A DNA stretch of 64,000 nucleotides from Glandiceps talaboti (GCF_964340395.1 NC_135569.1:14257519-14321518), one strand, 5' to 3'. Shown: positions 1-12,645, counted from the first letter of the stretch. The notes: a model not told the origin generated them from the sequence alone. Translations and numbers: made by a program.

Positions 1-877
1 TGAAGGGGTAGAATATGAACCGTTATTCAGACTCACTTTACTTGGATGACTGACAGTTTTGAAGTTGACTTGTGATTTACAACTTAATGATGTAGGGTCT
101 AGACGTGTACCATTTTTACATGTCAAGTCGTATTTATGTAATTCTCCGAATATGTCAGTAAATGTAACTGAGGCCTTAGCGTTGTGATTTACAGAGAAGA
201 GCATGTTCAAAGCGTAAATATGTCTATTACTATGCAAATTAGTCCCACACGCTGTATCATAGATGCCATTACAATGTGCACAATGATTGTTTCTAAAATT
301 ATCATACGTCATATCAACGGACCGAAATTTGTTGTGAACAATGGAAAAGTAAGAATGACACTTATTTCGCAACTCGATGAAATCTGTCAAATTCTTATCA
401 CTAAACACATTGGAATGATAAAGTGTAATGTTACAAGAATCTATGTATGTAACACACACTCGTGGCTTGGGTATGGAACGGGGGTATTCAAACTGAAAAG
501 AGCAAGAATACATGTTTACTGATAGAAAGTCAATAATCGAGGAGATATTCAACTCTTCATGCCCGAAAGGATTATCCCTGCAGTGCCAGGATGTCTGCCA
601 ATATTGCACGTCCAGCTCATCCACACCATTACAGGCTGCACAGTAGATGTTGCGGTAAACGATTCCATTTGGACCAGTTACTGGTATATCGGTTCTTTCA
701 AAATCTGATGAGGAATGTAAATAGAAATACAATTATTACCCACTACTTGATACACTCAGTCAATCATCCATCTCCTCATATAACAAGACATTGTTGTTAC
801 AATACCATTACATCTGCCATCATTGTCACCACATCCACCACCACCACCACCACCACCACCACCACCACCACAGTCAT

Positions 878-944
<67 letters not shown>

Positions 945-949
945 CCACC

Positions 950-1024
<75 letters not shown>

Positions 1025-1634
1025 GTCATAGTCGTCGTCGTCGTCGTCGTCGTCGTTATTGTCGTCGTCGTCGTCGTCGTCGTCATCAATGTCACCATAG
1101 TCGTCATCTTTGGTATCATTATCATCATTTTCACTATGGACTTATGTTCCTACTGTCTGTTACTACACTTATATTACCTGTGTTGTTACTTCCCATCAGA
1201 CATTTGTCTCCAATGTCGTCATCATTCCACCAGTCTGGACACCCGTGCTTCATCCAATAACCTCTTTCTAACAGAGGTTCTAAAACCACACACGACTCGA
1301 GCACCCCATTGACATCTTCAATATCACCTGCACTGGTCAAATCGCTCTCAGAAAAAAAGTCTATCTCTGCATCACATGCATCTTGGTAGTCAGGGCAACA
1401 TTCACCATAATACAGACATTTTGAATCACAACTACAACCCCATGTTTCTTGGTGAACCTGTGAAACATTGCAAATCGGTTGACTACCTTTGGAATAGCAA
1501 GAGTTCCATTCCTCCTGATTAGTACTAGTACCCCACGGTAGCTCACATTGAAGTCGATCGTCATCGTCTGTCGATTGGCCATCTAATTGGACTACTAGAA
1601 TTCCCAAAACCATTAGCAGAATGGCTCTATTCAT
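1..1634 (-). CDS. SMB-domain 7TM receptor, copy 1 (partial, runs off left edge)
   Basis: This is the 5' part of a paralogue of the complete gene at 37811-40425. Exon 1 is 1634-1178: ATG at 1634, a hydrophobic leader over residues 1-19, then a cysteine-rich somatomedin-B-type module (C67-x-C69-x3-C73-x5-CC-x6-C87). A donor CAG|GTAATA follows, then an intron at 1177-705. Exon 2 starts at 704 after ..CTCATCAG and is open to base 1, reaching residue 387 of the family's 739. The splice phase (1) rejoins as Asp153. All substitutions relative to copy 2 keep the frame open: V57, T64, E78, D-F-F-S at 92-95, E106, D158, D196, V235, H276, F279, N292, F338, H342, Y344. The 7TM part lies outside the window, so function cannot be judged. 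An ectodomain receptor role is inferred from copy 2. Confidence 0.8.
823..1092. repeat. trinucleotide array in receptor intron (copy 1)
   Basis: Runs of CAC, CAT, CAC, CAT and CGT units on the + strand fill most of the intron at 705-1177. The same intron in copy 2 is 78 bp shorter (39574-39968), so the array has changed length since duplication. The long poly-His, poly-Ser, poly-Ile and poly-Met reading frames here are artefacts of this array. Confidence 0.9.
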
Positions 1635-1684
1635 CTCTACAGCAATCTTTTGGATTTAAAGACAGGAAAAAACGATTTGTTACC

Positions 1685-1770
1685 ATCTAGTTCGTTTGTT
1701 ATTGTCAACTAGCAAATAGTCCGTGCATCTCATAGGGTTTACATATTGATACAGTGTTTCTAAGTATTTG
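1685..1770 (-). promoter_or_regulatory. conserved block upstream of receptor ATG
   Basis: A stretch 50-140 bp upstream of the start codon (core words CTAGCAAATAGTCCGT and GGGTTTACATAT) is retained in four places: here, near 40476-40560, and in the two exon-1 relics near 6185-6250 and 45035-45100. Most surrounding DNA in the relics has drifted more. It may be the 5' UTR or core promoter. This is inference from conservation only; I see no clear TATA box. Confidence 0.35.
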
Positions 1771-4700
1771 CCACATTAATTGCAAAACAAAGTTAATCAG
1801 GATACCTCTAAAACCAGTTTTGTGGTTGATGTCCTCAGAAGAATTGAAAGCTTAGGGTTTCATCTTGGTTTTCAAATCTAATTTGAAGGAATAGATTCAC
1901 AATCTAGATATAGGTACCCAGACATTCATGTACGAGCGCACACAGGCAGTGTATATTATGGGCATATTTGTACCAAGTCATTTATAAGCCATACAGGTTA
2001 AGGGGCGAGATCAATAGTTCAATGTAGGATAACAAACTAAATTATTTTAGTTAGGCCTAAGAACTCAACCCCCATCCAATTTCTATCTAAATTGGCCGAA
2101 ATTGAAAATGGTTTCAGACAGCACAATCAATTTCAAATCATTATGAAGTAGTATGTAGTGGTATGAATACAAAGTCAGTATGAAGTGAGGAAAAATATAA
2201 TTCGTTTGTAAAACCTTACTGTATCTTAGTGCAATGCATTTACTATTATAGCGAAAATTCTTTAATTTCTCAATTGGACAATTTTTATAATTATTTGTAT
2301 TTAGAGGTACATTAAAATTGAAAGGTTCTGCATTAGTCGTGCTGAATAAGGAGTGTGGCTTGACCACGACTCAATTACATAGTCAAATTCATTGTAAAAA
2401 CAATCTCAAAAGTGATACCGTATATGGAATAATTCGTTGATAATATAATTTGACAAAATGAATGTCAAATTCAGCTAATATGTGTTGTCATATGTTTTAC
2501 CAATCACCATCAATATTGGAAATATTAATTCGTCACATTTGCAAAAGAGTTGTCTGCTAACAAAAAGGACACTCAAAAACTCGCAATATCCAGGAAACTT
2601 CAGCATTGTTCGTACACCTCCGCCAACGATCAAGGTGTGGGCCAGGGCCTGGTCACGGAAGATCGAAGAATAAAGTCAAATTGATGCATATGGGTAGCGT
2701 TTAAAGACATTATTTACAGATTTACAATCCCACAGATGTCAAATACAACAGTCATGCGAATTTAACTCTGCTAATGTTTTAGCACTCTACTTCCTAAAGT
2801 CATTGGAAACCTGGCACTCAACTCCATATGTCAATAAGTAAACGCATTATATGTCGATTACAACTGTTTTTATTTTATCTACAAAAATACTATAATCAAT
2901 GCTGCACTTTTGTTGTGCTAACAAATAGCTAGTGGGAAACACAAAAATATCCCTCCCTACTGCAGTGAAGACAACTGCAGAGCCAATCATGAACAAGAAA
3001 ATGACCTATGCACCACATACACACTTTCCCCAAAGTACTAAATAAAAAGAACAGTAACTGCTATAAATAGTAGACAGGTTTGTTGAGAATTAAAGAAAGA
3101 AATACAATTTCGCGTCGTCGCACCACTTTAGACAACATATCCTGACCAGAAAGAATTCCGTGGGGGGGGGGGGGGCACTAAATCACAATATCTCATCAGA
3201 GTCTATGCACACGTACTATATTTAAGCAATAAACCACCCCTGGGGAAGGTTTATTTCTATTATATTATACTAGTATATTGAAAATATCGGACACAAGATA
3301 AGAACTAACGTTTTCTCGTTTCATATGCGCCCCTGTGACTAATTTGCATAACAATGTCGCTGCTTTCAAGACAGCTGATCTTGGCCTCAACGTGAACGTC
3401 GTGCAGTGACTGGATTTATTTTATCTGCTCGTCGTTTCTATGTATAATCTGTACATTGATCGGCTCATTAAAAGAGCACAGTGATGAATAAACAACCTGT
3501 TTGACTCAAGGTATAAACTTGAAGTGGTTTATTGAATACAGCGTGCTTCGGTCGTTCCCGGCCGAATTCGCGACTCGGTGAAGTGATAGACAGGTTGTAA
3601 TTTACAACGTATTTACATTACTGGAAGTTACACGTCAGTAGATTTTCGGGTTTGACGATTTCCCTCTCGGATTGATGACTGATACTCTAGGTCAGGATCC
3701 CAGACAAATTTCTATTTAGATTAATGGTAATTCTGCCCGTGTAAGCTTTTTCACTTGCTTCATTTTATGACTTCAGCCGCGCCGAGGCTGGGACCGATCT
3801 CGTGCATGCCTTGACCTTAGTACATGTAGTAGGCGATGATTTGAACAAGTACGCGATGAATGGGTTGCTTTCGAAATTCCCTTCATAATTTCTCGTAAAA
3901 TATTGTCTCATTGAGAGAAAATCCTCCTCTGACAATTCGAAGAGTTCACTATCAGTATCAGGGCGGACTACAACTCAACGCTCGTAGACGAACACAATTT
4001 GGACGCGTGCCAACCGTGCATTATCGCTCGTTTTAGACGCGCTAGTTCGATGTCTAGACCAATCAGATCTCTCGATTTGCGCCATCAATATACTGGTATA
4101 ATATAATATATGTTATACTTATTAGGTATGGTCACCTACAGTTGTCTAACATACAAAAACGACTCTTCACAATCTGCCACTGTATACCAACATTTACATG
4201 GACGCTACCATACATTTGTATATTTACTACCTTTAAACCTTGTTTATTCCATTAGCTTACTGCATAGAAATCGTCATAAATTGAGGCCTTATATGTGGTA
4301 TCATAACATTTAATGGTAAGAATAAACCAACAAAAAAACCCAAAACAATAAGGACAGGCCTACTAGTGATAAACTCTCACAGAAAGAAATAGATTGTGAT
4401 CAAATCAATTTGGATTTGAATTGTAGAAGTAGACACATACCAATGTCATATCCATGGAGCTGTACATTGTCGCAAAAATAATTGAAATAATTATTAAAAC
4501 CCATACGTTTTGAGTCTACCGATAGAATGTTGAAAAGGAAGATTTTAACCTATGTTTGTGAGCCGAATACGTGTTGTATGATACAAGCAAGGGAGAACCC
4601 TAACTTTGTAAAAATGGTTATTATAACAAAGGTAAACCTAAATAAAGTTTCTTAGTTATGCTCTAAATTTTGAAATCTAGCAATAACAAGGCAGCAATTG

Positions 4701-4865
4701 CCTAAAGGTAGTTATAGACTGCTTTTATGTATATTGATATGATGAATACATCCGCGTATTTCAAAGAAACGAAACTTTGCTGATTTCAAAACTGACTATG
4801 ATTAACGAGATGGACATACATACAATTTACAAATTTTGAAAGTATAAAGCTGTATGTATATTAAG
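1771..4865. other. 5' flank of receptor copy 1, no gene seen
   Basis: AT-rich DNA, nearly identical to 40561-43654. The short reading frames here (94, 63 and 67 codons) are identical in both copies only because the DNA is identical. They have no recognisable domain and are not called. A G-run lies near 3163-3175. Confidence 0.6.
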
Positions 4866-5118
4866 GGTTGTCGGTAGTCAAGTGGTTAATCCACTTGCCT
4901 CTTAACACTGTGGCCGGGGTTTGAACCTATTTAGGGTTTGATTAAATTTGCCAAGCTGTAAGTAAGAAGAGTGCCATTAAGTTTGACTTTACCGAACAAT
5001 GCAGGTTTACCCCCGAGTACTCTCAGATCAGTTTCCTCCTGCTCTAACACTGAACCGTCCTCCAGTTAGTCGGCAATGCCGGATTTATAATAAAGAAATA
5101 AAAGTCTAACTTTACTTA
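4866..5118 (+). mobile_element. tRNA-derived SINE
   Basis: A pol-III-like head has an A-box-like GGTAGTCAAGTGG at 4873-4885 and a B-box-like GGGTTTGAACC at 4917-4927, spaced 44 bp as in tRNAs. A unique body follows, then an A-rich 3' end with AATAAAGAAATAAAAG near 5091. A second copy lies at 43655-43915 in the duplicate, so this insertion predates the duplication. It does not fold as an intact tRNA and is not a tRNA gene. Confidence 0.6.
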
Positions 5119-5333
5119 CCTTCAAATCAGTGACACCACATACAATAAGGATTACCATGCAATCAGAGTGAGAACTTGTATAGGGAAAGTGCTTCGACAA
5201 AGAAAAAAACTTGGATTATGAAAGCTGTTCATGTGAATGCGCATCTACACGGTGAATGCGCATCTACACTGTGAACCTGAGTTATATATTATCCTCTAAT
5301 GCGTATTGTCATAATTCACACGGACAGGATGTA

Positions 5334-5618
5334 TCACATCAGGCAAGTAATATTTACTAGTCTAAATGCCGCCTCTTGCGTGACAACATTAGGAAATAAA
5401 ATTAAGCTTGGACGATGACAACAGTACGTCATTGTTCTTTGTAAGATGTCACTTCCAGTCCTCGTGATAAAACTGGATAATTCAAGTAGTATGCAGACTG
5501 GTGTAGGTGTTTGAATTTCTCCTCCACAGACTATACTGATTGGATTACTCGATGACTGCGCAAATGAAAAAAATACTTTTGAGTAATTGGTTTCTAACTT
5601 GCAGGCGTGCAATGGCAC
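5334..5618 (-). other. 94-codon open frame, also open in copy 2
   Basis: The minus-strand frame stays open in the duplicate (44420-44109, 103 codons) although the DNA differs at about 10 sites in 240. I see no recognisable domain. Base changes are not biased toward synonymous sites, so there is no sign of constraint. It could be an exon relic of the receptor family or chance. Confidence 0.15.
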
Positions 5619-6048
5619 ATGCTAGTTGCAATAAAAACATTGCAATGGTAAGATTGGCCATGGTCATGTAGAGAGAAATGCTTTCATTCCAGACACAGAC
5701 CCTTATACAGACACAGTCACACATACATGCACATACATAAAATCACCCCCCCCCCACACACACACACATCCCACACATATTTTACGCACTAAACCGGATC
5801 CTGTGGTTTATGTTTGTGGGACAATCCTATTGTCCACATATTGTATATATTGGGCAGTTGTCCATCTCATCCTTGTAGGAATACCATTAACCTTGTGGGG
5901 TTTAAATGCTTATGAATATTAATTATGTTGGTATTTACTGTGTGAACTCAATAAACAATATTATGGGGTTTCTCATAGCTAACTTTATGGGGCCTCGAAC
6001 GAGGTAATGAACACAGACTACGGCCACAATTCAGAGTTTCAATTCATC

Positions 6049-6780
6049 GTTTATTGATTGTCAATCTGTTAATTGGACTACTAGAATTCCTAAGATGATG
6101 AGCAGAATGGCCCTATTTATCTCTACAGCCATCGTTTGAAATTAAAGACAGGAAAATGGTTCATTTTGTCTTGTTCATTTGTTATTATCAACTAGCAAAT
6201 AGTCCGTGCTTCTCATCGGGTTTACATATAGATGCAATGTTTCTAGGTAGGATTTTCAAGTTTTATAAGGCGTCAAAGGTTAAATCTGCCACGCTAATTG
6301 TCAAAATAAAGATAATCAAGATACCCGTAATCATTTGAATCTGGTTTTCTTTGGCATTTTCACAATGTCGTGTTATTCATTCCAGAAAGTACGCACGTTG
6401 AAACATTTCTATATATCATATTGCTGATGCTACGTTCCATCTATCTCTAGTAGCATGAATACAAAGCATATATATGGTGATTGAAAAAAATAGTTCTTTT
6501 GTTGAAACTTTACTGTATCTAAGTGCCATGCATTTACAGAGAAAATTCCTTCATTTCTCAATTAAACATATTTTTAGAATTTTTTGTATTTAGAGGTACA
6601 AAACAGATCCTCTAAAAGTCGAAAGATTCTGCATTATTCGTGCAGGAGCGTGACTTGACCACGACTTAATTATAAATTTCATTAGTATGAGCTGTCAAAT
6701 CTCAACACTGAGACCATATGGAAGAATTCTTTATAAATAATATTACACTTTGACACAATGAATATTTGACACACACACAC
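6049..6780 (-). pseudogene. relic of receptor exon 1 and upstream region
   Basis: The minus strand at 6118-6067 reads N-R-A-I-L-L-I-I-L-G-I-L-V-V-Q-L-T-D then stop, matching the leader of the receptor, but the start codon is ATA (6118-6120 on +, TAT). Homology continues through the 5' flank (compare 6183-6250 with 1693-1770 and 6480-6770 with 2180-2460). The SMB-coding part is absent. The same relic occurs in the duplicate at 44880-45400 with CTG at the start position, so it predates the segmental duplication and marks an older tandem copy of the gene. Confidence 0.8.
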
Positions 6781-7046
6781 ACACACATCCAAAATAAAGT
6801 AGAAAATATGTTGTTTAATATGGAAAACAAAATAACAATAATAATATTAATAATAAACGATAATGCAAGACACGAATAACAAGTGCAACAATAACTACAC
6901 ATCACATAAATCTATTAAAAGCAGAAAACACTTTGGGCAAAGGGCACTACCGAATCAGATCGAGTCAATGATAGAATGGGTGTGTATGAAATGTAGTGTC
7001 AGTTGAGGCAACTTGGAGCATGTATTAAGCCGAGTGGTGCCAGTTA

Positions 7047-7305
7047 CACTAGTAGAAAAAATAGTACAGTTTACGACACTTTCCGTACTATAGTTCAGAT
7101 TGAGTTCAATTCTGTACTTTTATGCTGATGAGGTGGACGTTTCTGTACTTTCCCATTAGCGCCTGTCTAATCGGATTATACTCGATCTGAAAAATAGTTC
7201 AGATTGCGAGTCGGAAGTGATTTGAATACATTTGCATTTAGTTCAGAATATATTCATGAGTTCACCCCCATAACCGGGCAGTAAACAAATGAATATTCAA
7301 ATCTA
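7047..7305 (+). repeat. left terminal inverted repeat of CACTA-like element
   Basis: 259 bp, the exact reverse complement of 24499-24757. It starts CACTAGTAGAAAAAA and ends ...CAAATCTA. The sequences diverge immediately inside this point. Confidence 0.95.
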
Positions 7306-10300
7306 TCTCGCCTGCATGTGATTCAAGGCGTGTACACTAATTGTTTGACCCACAGAAAACTAACAGTAACACTATTTAGTTAGTTAGTTGTCTGTGTTTG
7401 ACCACATGAAGGCGGAGGGGGAGGGTGCAAAAGAAAAGGGTTACACACATGTACAGTGTATGATATGATGAGAGCTACATTTAATGTACATGTACATACG
7501 AACTGACATGTATACGTACATGTACAACTACGCTAGCATGTAAACGTTAGCAAAAACTCTTACTACTACCTCAGACCACTAAAATACTAGAGTGGTCTGA
7601 GCTACTACTACTTGCAAAAAGTATTTACAAGCATTTCCATGTAGGTCAATGAAATATCACCTATGTGGGTTATACTTCAATAGTCGGTCAAACAGCGTAA
7701 AGGTCTACATTCTACAATGACAGACATGATTGTTCAACTCGGTGCGATCTAAGATGAATTCACGGTGTATATTTGGTTACGTCGCCTTTGAATTGATGAT
7801 GACGACTCGTCCGACCTAGACTGTTCTGGTCCAGTTTCAAGTGAAAGTCAGAATTATCACGGTGCCATTGATTATACTAACTGTGATGAAACTCGCCCAC
7901 TCTAGTCTCTATGACTTCATTAGCCCCAAAATGCAAGAACTTAATAATGGTATTGTAAATCGAAGTTCATGCATGCTCTGACTGTCGCCTGTTTTTTGTT
8001 TTCTTACATTTTATACAATTTTGAATTGTTAGCTTTGTATTTCCTGCATTAATGTTGAAAACTGGTCTTTTTACTGTGCGTCTTCAATGCGCAGGTAAAA
8101 TAGTGTGTTAATCTAGCATCGTGAGTACGCGCTCGCTTATGGTTTCGCATACCTTGGACTGCCTGTCATTCAGTATTGTTTTAGCCTATTTATTTCTAAA
8201 GAAAAATGGTCTGTAAAGGGACTGCTTTAGTTGTCACAGTGCCTTTGTGGATTTATAAATCGATTTATGACAAGTGAGTCTACCTATTTTTTTTCCGACC
8301 CACTCAGTCAAGGAGTGCGATACACCAATCACCGTGTATTTAGCTTTGTATACAGTGTATGGATAATAGCAAGTTTCGGGACTGAAAAATCATAAATTGT
8401 TTGTTAGACTTATTTTTTATTCAATGTAATCTGGGTTGATTGGAAATTTTCAGATATCAGGATTTAAACCTCGGATTTCAACTCAGAAAGGCTATATTTT
8501 TTGCCTCAGTCTGAATTATATTAGTAGAACTCTCACCAACGTTCCCAATGTGAAGTGATCTGAAAGTTGGTGAGAGGTCCTCACGTTGGATTGCAGCACT
8601 GCATGTTCTTGCCGAGAAGATAAAGAGGTGTAGTAATTATGGTTTAAAACTGACTTTTACAAACGCCAGTCGTGTAGGGTCTATGATTTTTTATGTTGTG
8701 GATGAATGCGGCACTTTGATCTGAACCTCAGACCACTATAATAGGAACAGACTAGAATCGCTTTTTGTTTTAGGTGTAAATGGGGCTCTAAACCCATCTT
8801 CTCTGTCGTGCATGGTTACCCTTCAAACCTGCTTCAAGCCGAACGTTGTGCAAAACGATACTTCGTGTCTTTACGTTTTTTTTTTGCAATTGTGTTTTAG
8901 TGGCCTGAGTCTGAACAAGTGTTCATACAGTACAGCAAAGTCCCACAAACAAAATCCATAGCAATAGATGCAGGAAAACCTCAGTATGGGCGACGGTGAA
9001 ATCATGGTGTTAATTCTAAAACTTTTGAAAGCAAGAACATATGTTTGTGCAACTTTTGTATTAAAAGCATACCATTCCAATTCAAGGACAACGATTTTGT
9101 TCAGAAATGGTGGTAGGACTATAATCCTTCCTACCTCCTTCCTTCCTACCTCCATAGTTCAAAACCGCTGATCGTAACTGCATGGTACAGCGCATCTACA
9201 TTTATTTCTGAGTTCCGGAGGGCATTATTTGATAAGTACCCCATTCGTCCCTGTATTAGATCTTGTATAGTCATAACATTACAAAGATATGTGATTGTTG
9301 TGATCATTTCATTTGCTCATTATGTATTCAAGTGTAGTCAAATTTTCTTAGGTGTATGAGCAACTTTACTTCACCAATAAATTCTACTTTCTCACGAGTA
9401 TTGTAAAATAACATGGCTATAATATGATACTACACAGCACGTTTTAGACGTATTTGCATATCAATGTCATCTTCAAATTTTCTTGAAGAATTCTTCATCC
9501 AGATACTCTAACATACCTGCACACCAAATGTCAGCCCATTCAATCGATTAGTTTTGCGGCTGTCATTCATTTTTACTTTGAATTCTTTTATTTACAAAAC
9601 AAATGACAGTTTTTGACCCCAAAAATGACCAAAAACAGAAAATTGAAAATATCTTGCTGTCATAAACAAATATGAATAGACTTCTCGATAAAATTCCATT
9701 TACTCATTGGGAACATCGAACGTACAATGTCAAAAAGTCGCACTGGCGCAAAGTATCATGGGAAAACTTTCTTTGGCACACCTCACTTAGGAAATATAGC
9801 CGCAACAAAAAAGTTAATACTGGGATCATGTCTTTTTAAATTTAGCCTTTACCTTATAGAATAGAAGTATCAAAAGTGTATGCACTAACAAGTATCTGTG
9901 GTTTGTGCAAACATGCCAAATCGCTGATGATTGTTAAACAACAAAACTTTGCATACCATTGTCATTAATAATTCTACGTTTTACTTCTGAATCAGTTCTA
10001 AACACTTACGATTGAAATGATCGTCAACGATACGCTGATTTGTAGTTGAGGGTAATTAAAAATATTTTACAATGACGATTTCGACCATTAGCCGATGGAG
10101 GTGACCCCAACCAAACCTGTCACAAGATGTAAACTTGCACACTTTTTTTGTGTCAATATGTCTGTTCTGGTCAGTCTGTTTTGGGAATTTATGGTACACT
10201 CACTGTCGCAGTTTTCAGCCAGGGTCACGTTATTCGACGATTACTATTTGGATAAACACTGCAAAAAAGTAACACCCGTCATTGTTGCTTAGACATTTTC

Positions 10301-11640
10301 CTAGGGTCTTTTTCAACATGATTTATAGTAAGAAGTAACTTTGTTGATGGTGTAGTCACTGAATTTATAACCCTACATCGATGACTTAGTAATTGAACAC
10401 GCAAATGAATTATCATGAACACTGATCTACAACCGATCAGACCCAGGGATTCGATCACAATTCATGGCGTCGCTTGCCAGTCTATGTCTATGTCTTGGTC
10501 ACGCAAACGTGAACACTCTGATATCTGAAACACTTCTTTGCTCCAGATACGCACCTTTTTTTCATGGAAAATGTCATATAGTTTGAAGTAAGCTGGGAGA
10601 AAATATTAATGAGATATTTGTAGATTTAAATAAGAGTGAAATGATAGTCAAGTGATTTTGAACCATCTCCGTGTATTTTGCTTTAGCGAAAACACTGACA
10701 ACTACTAGTATGTGATCGCCCGGTCGTCAAATTGCAAAGAACAATGAAGAACAGCTGAACACCTTCCTGTGGTCATCTGTTCCTTTCCGTACCGACTCTC
10801 AATTGTTTTGCTGCGTTTACTTGTATATCTTTAATAACAATAGTTTTTTAACTAACACCAATGTTCTTCCACTTTCTTTGCTTTCAAAATCAGTCACTTA
10901 CTGTTGTAGCCAGTCAAAGACAGCCATCCTCAACTGGAAACACACCATGACAACAAAGATATACCAGAAAGTCATGACGTTTTGAATCATATCATTCGGC
11001 CCCCAACCCTGTTTTTGACAATTAAAAAATGCTCTACTACCCATCACAGCCAGTATCAATCAGACTTTTTCCATATATTATATTCCACCCTAACTTAACC
11101 CATATGACCGCCCCATTTATAACTCGTATGTCCGGACATGAACATGATTGGCTTTTCGCTGACCAAGGGGTATGAGACCATATGTGGAAGTGGGGGATAA
11201 GCTTATCAAATATGACCGTAGTTCCATGTAAATTAAAACTTATAGTTATGCTTATAGTCGTTACGTTTTCAGTTTATTGTGGTACCCGCTTGATGCTTTC
11301 TCTGAAGATGCCGACGGGATCAGTCTAAAATTCAGTTCTGGTGTATAAACTACAATGTATCACACATATCATGACTCTCACTATCCAATCCATCGGCTAT
11401 ACACTGGAGAACACAAGGACTATACTGACTGTTTTCTATCCAGCACGAAATAAATTGAGAATACGTGGAACTTATATGTACATGAACAGTAGCTCCGACA
11501 ACTCTGACAAGTCTCTATATACCCCACCAGGCCTCTTTGCTGGAGTTCGCGGAGCGTGTGTTGTCAGTGCTAATCTCGTCTAGTTCCTATCACCGTGTTC
11601 CTAAACAGTATCGTTACCATTTACACCTCCACTCACTAAA
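7306..11640. other. left interior of CACTA-like element, no gene seen
   Basis: AT-rich DNA without a reading frame above about 95 codons. Two short hairpins stand out: CTCAGACCACT (7570-7580) against its complement at 7591-7601, bracketed by ACTACTAC; and an ACTCTCACCAAC arm near 8529 against its complement near 8567. The CTCAGACCAC word recurs near 8726, 19576 and 19641, so it belongs to a local repeat family. Confidence 0.5.
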
Positions 11641-11643
11641 CTT

Positions 11644-11694
11644 GGTTTAGTCATAGAAAATAGAGAGGACCCTCTCTATTGTCTATGGTTTAGT
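11644..11694. repeat. 35-bp palindromic insertion with 8-bp direct repeats
   Basis: GGTTTAGT at 11644-11651 and 11687-11694 flanks a 35-bp near-palindrome (CATAGAAAATAGAGAGG, one base, then its imperfect complement ending GTCTAT). A related sequence at about 18866 has one uninterrupted GGTTTAGTTAGA, which is the empty site. It is interpreted as a transposon excision footprint. Confidence 0.75.
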
Positions 11695-12295
11695 TAGATA
11701 CCAATTGGCATCTGGACTAGAGCTAATCACGAGTCCATCACAACGTGCATGCATCATTTTCTGATGTCCGCATTTGATTTGGACATTGAAGTAAATGATT
11801 TTACATTTCTGAGTCTCATTCGGTATTTTTCCACTGTTCTATATGTGGTAGCTACTACTTTTGGCACAATAAAAAAAAAGATGTTACGAAGACGAAAAAA
11901 AATATAATCGAGATGCACGATAAACATTTTTGGAAAAAAAGTCACATAAATGACTGCAGTATCCATATTTTTAATTGGCATGATTGAAGACTTTAAAAAA
12001 TGAATGATGATAAAAGTGAGATTTTGCCTCAGTGATGGTTTTTCTATACAAGCGATAACATCACGATACCGGGTACTTCACAAACATTATCTCACTGACT
12101 TCAAAACCATAGTGACTAAATCGTTTCGTACAATTAGACGGCATGATGTTTTTTACGTCTCGCACAAGCATATACAATGGTACACTTTACCAAATTGTAA
12201 TAGACCATGTAAATATTACATTGACCGATGCAGATCTTGCTCGCGCAGGTTGGGTAGATTTATATGCTACGTTATGCCTTAGGCCTAAAAAATAA
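11695..12295. other. interior of CACTA-like element, no gene seen
   Basis: The 11578-11740 stretch (minus its palindrome) resembles 18525-18580 plus 18860-18905, so both derive from one repeat. Two unrecognised frames of 75 and 92 codons on opposite strands are not supported as genes. Confidence 0.4.
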
Positions 12296-12645
12296 CTGTT
12301 TGGTTTCTGTTACCCGACCCACCTAGTTTTTCACTGCCGACCCTTAACTTTTTTTTTACGTGTTCTTGAAAAACTAACAAAATCGCAACAATTGTGAAGT
12401 CTCACGAGACATAGTGGATGCAGAAACTGACATCAACTTAAAAAGACAATATAAAACTGTTCCTCCAATCTGTAATGGTTGTACATCTAATGGAAAGAAG
12501 CCAATAACACAGAGATCATTTGGAAAAAATGGAAAACCAGAATTAGACACTCGCACATGAATAAAAATAAATCTACCTACCCCACCTATTTATTTATTTT
12601 GCCTAATCGGAACAACACAATTTTTTTAATAGGCCTATTTCCTAA
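12296..12645 (+). repeat. interspersed repeat, family with ACCCGACC motif
   Basis: It shares GTTACCCGACC..CCTAGTTTTTCACTGCCGACCC, then ATTGTGAAGTCTC, GACATCAACTTAAA and AATCTACCTACCCCACCTAT in order with 54280-54630. Shorter relatives lie at 15745-15910 and, reversed, at 51715-51935. No coding capacity or clear termini were seen. It is probably a SINE or a short DNA-transposon derivative. Confidence 0.6.

Larger units (their letters stand above)
1..7046. repeat. segmental duplication, copy 1, left block
   Basis: This block is collinear with 38870 to 45532 (base 1 matches 38870). It contains the partial receptor, its 5' flank, a SINE, a small conserved ORF region and an exon-1 relic. Identity is uneven. 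Roughly 1485-4660 is almost identical (about four substitutions seen by eye). The coding part 1-1484 differs at about 2%, and 4660-7046 by several percent with indels. The block is interrupted at TTA 7044-7046 by a 17.7-kb insertion and resumes at 24758. Confidence 0.9.

Noticed and set aside
823-1134. Poly-His, poly-Ser, poly-Ile, poly-Thr and poly-Met reading frames
   Set aside because: They translate the CAT/CAC/CGT array, which lies inside a receptor intron with good splice sites in matching phase. The same applies at 39697-39925.
4866-5118. Functional tRNA gene
   Set aside because: A- and B-box-like words are present but no acceptor or anticodon stem pairs properly, and a long non-tRNA body follows. 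SINE is the better call.
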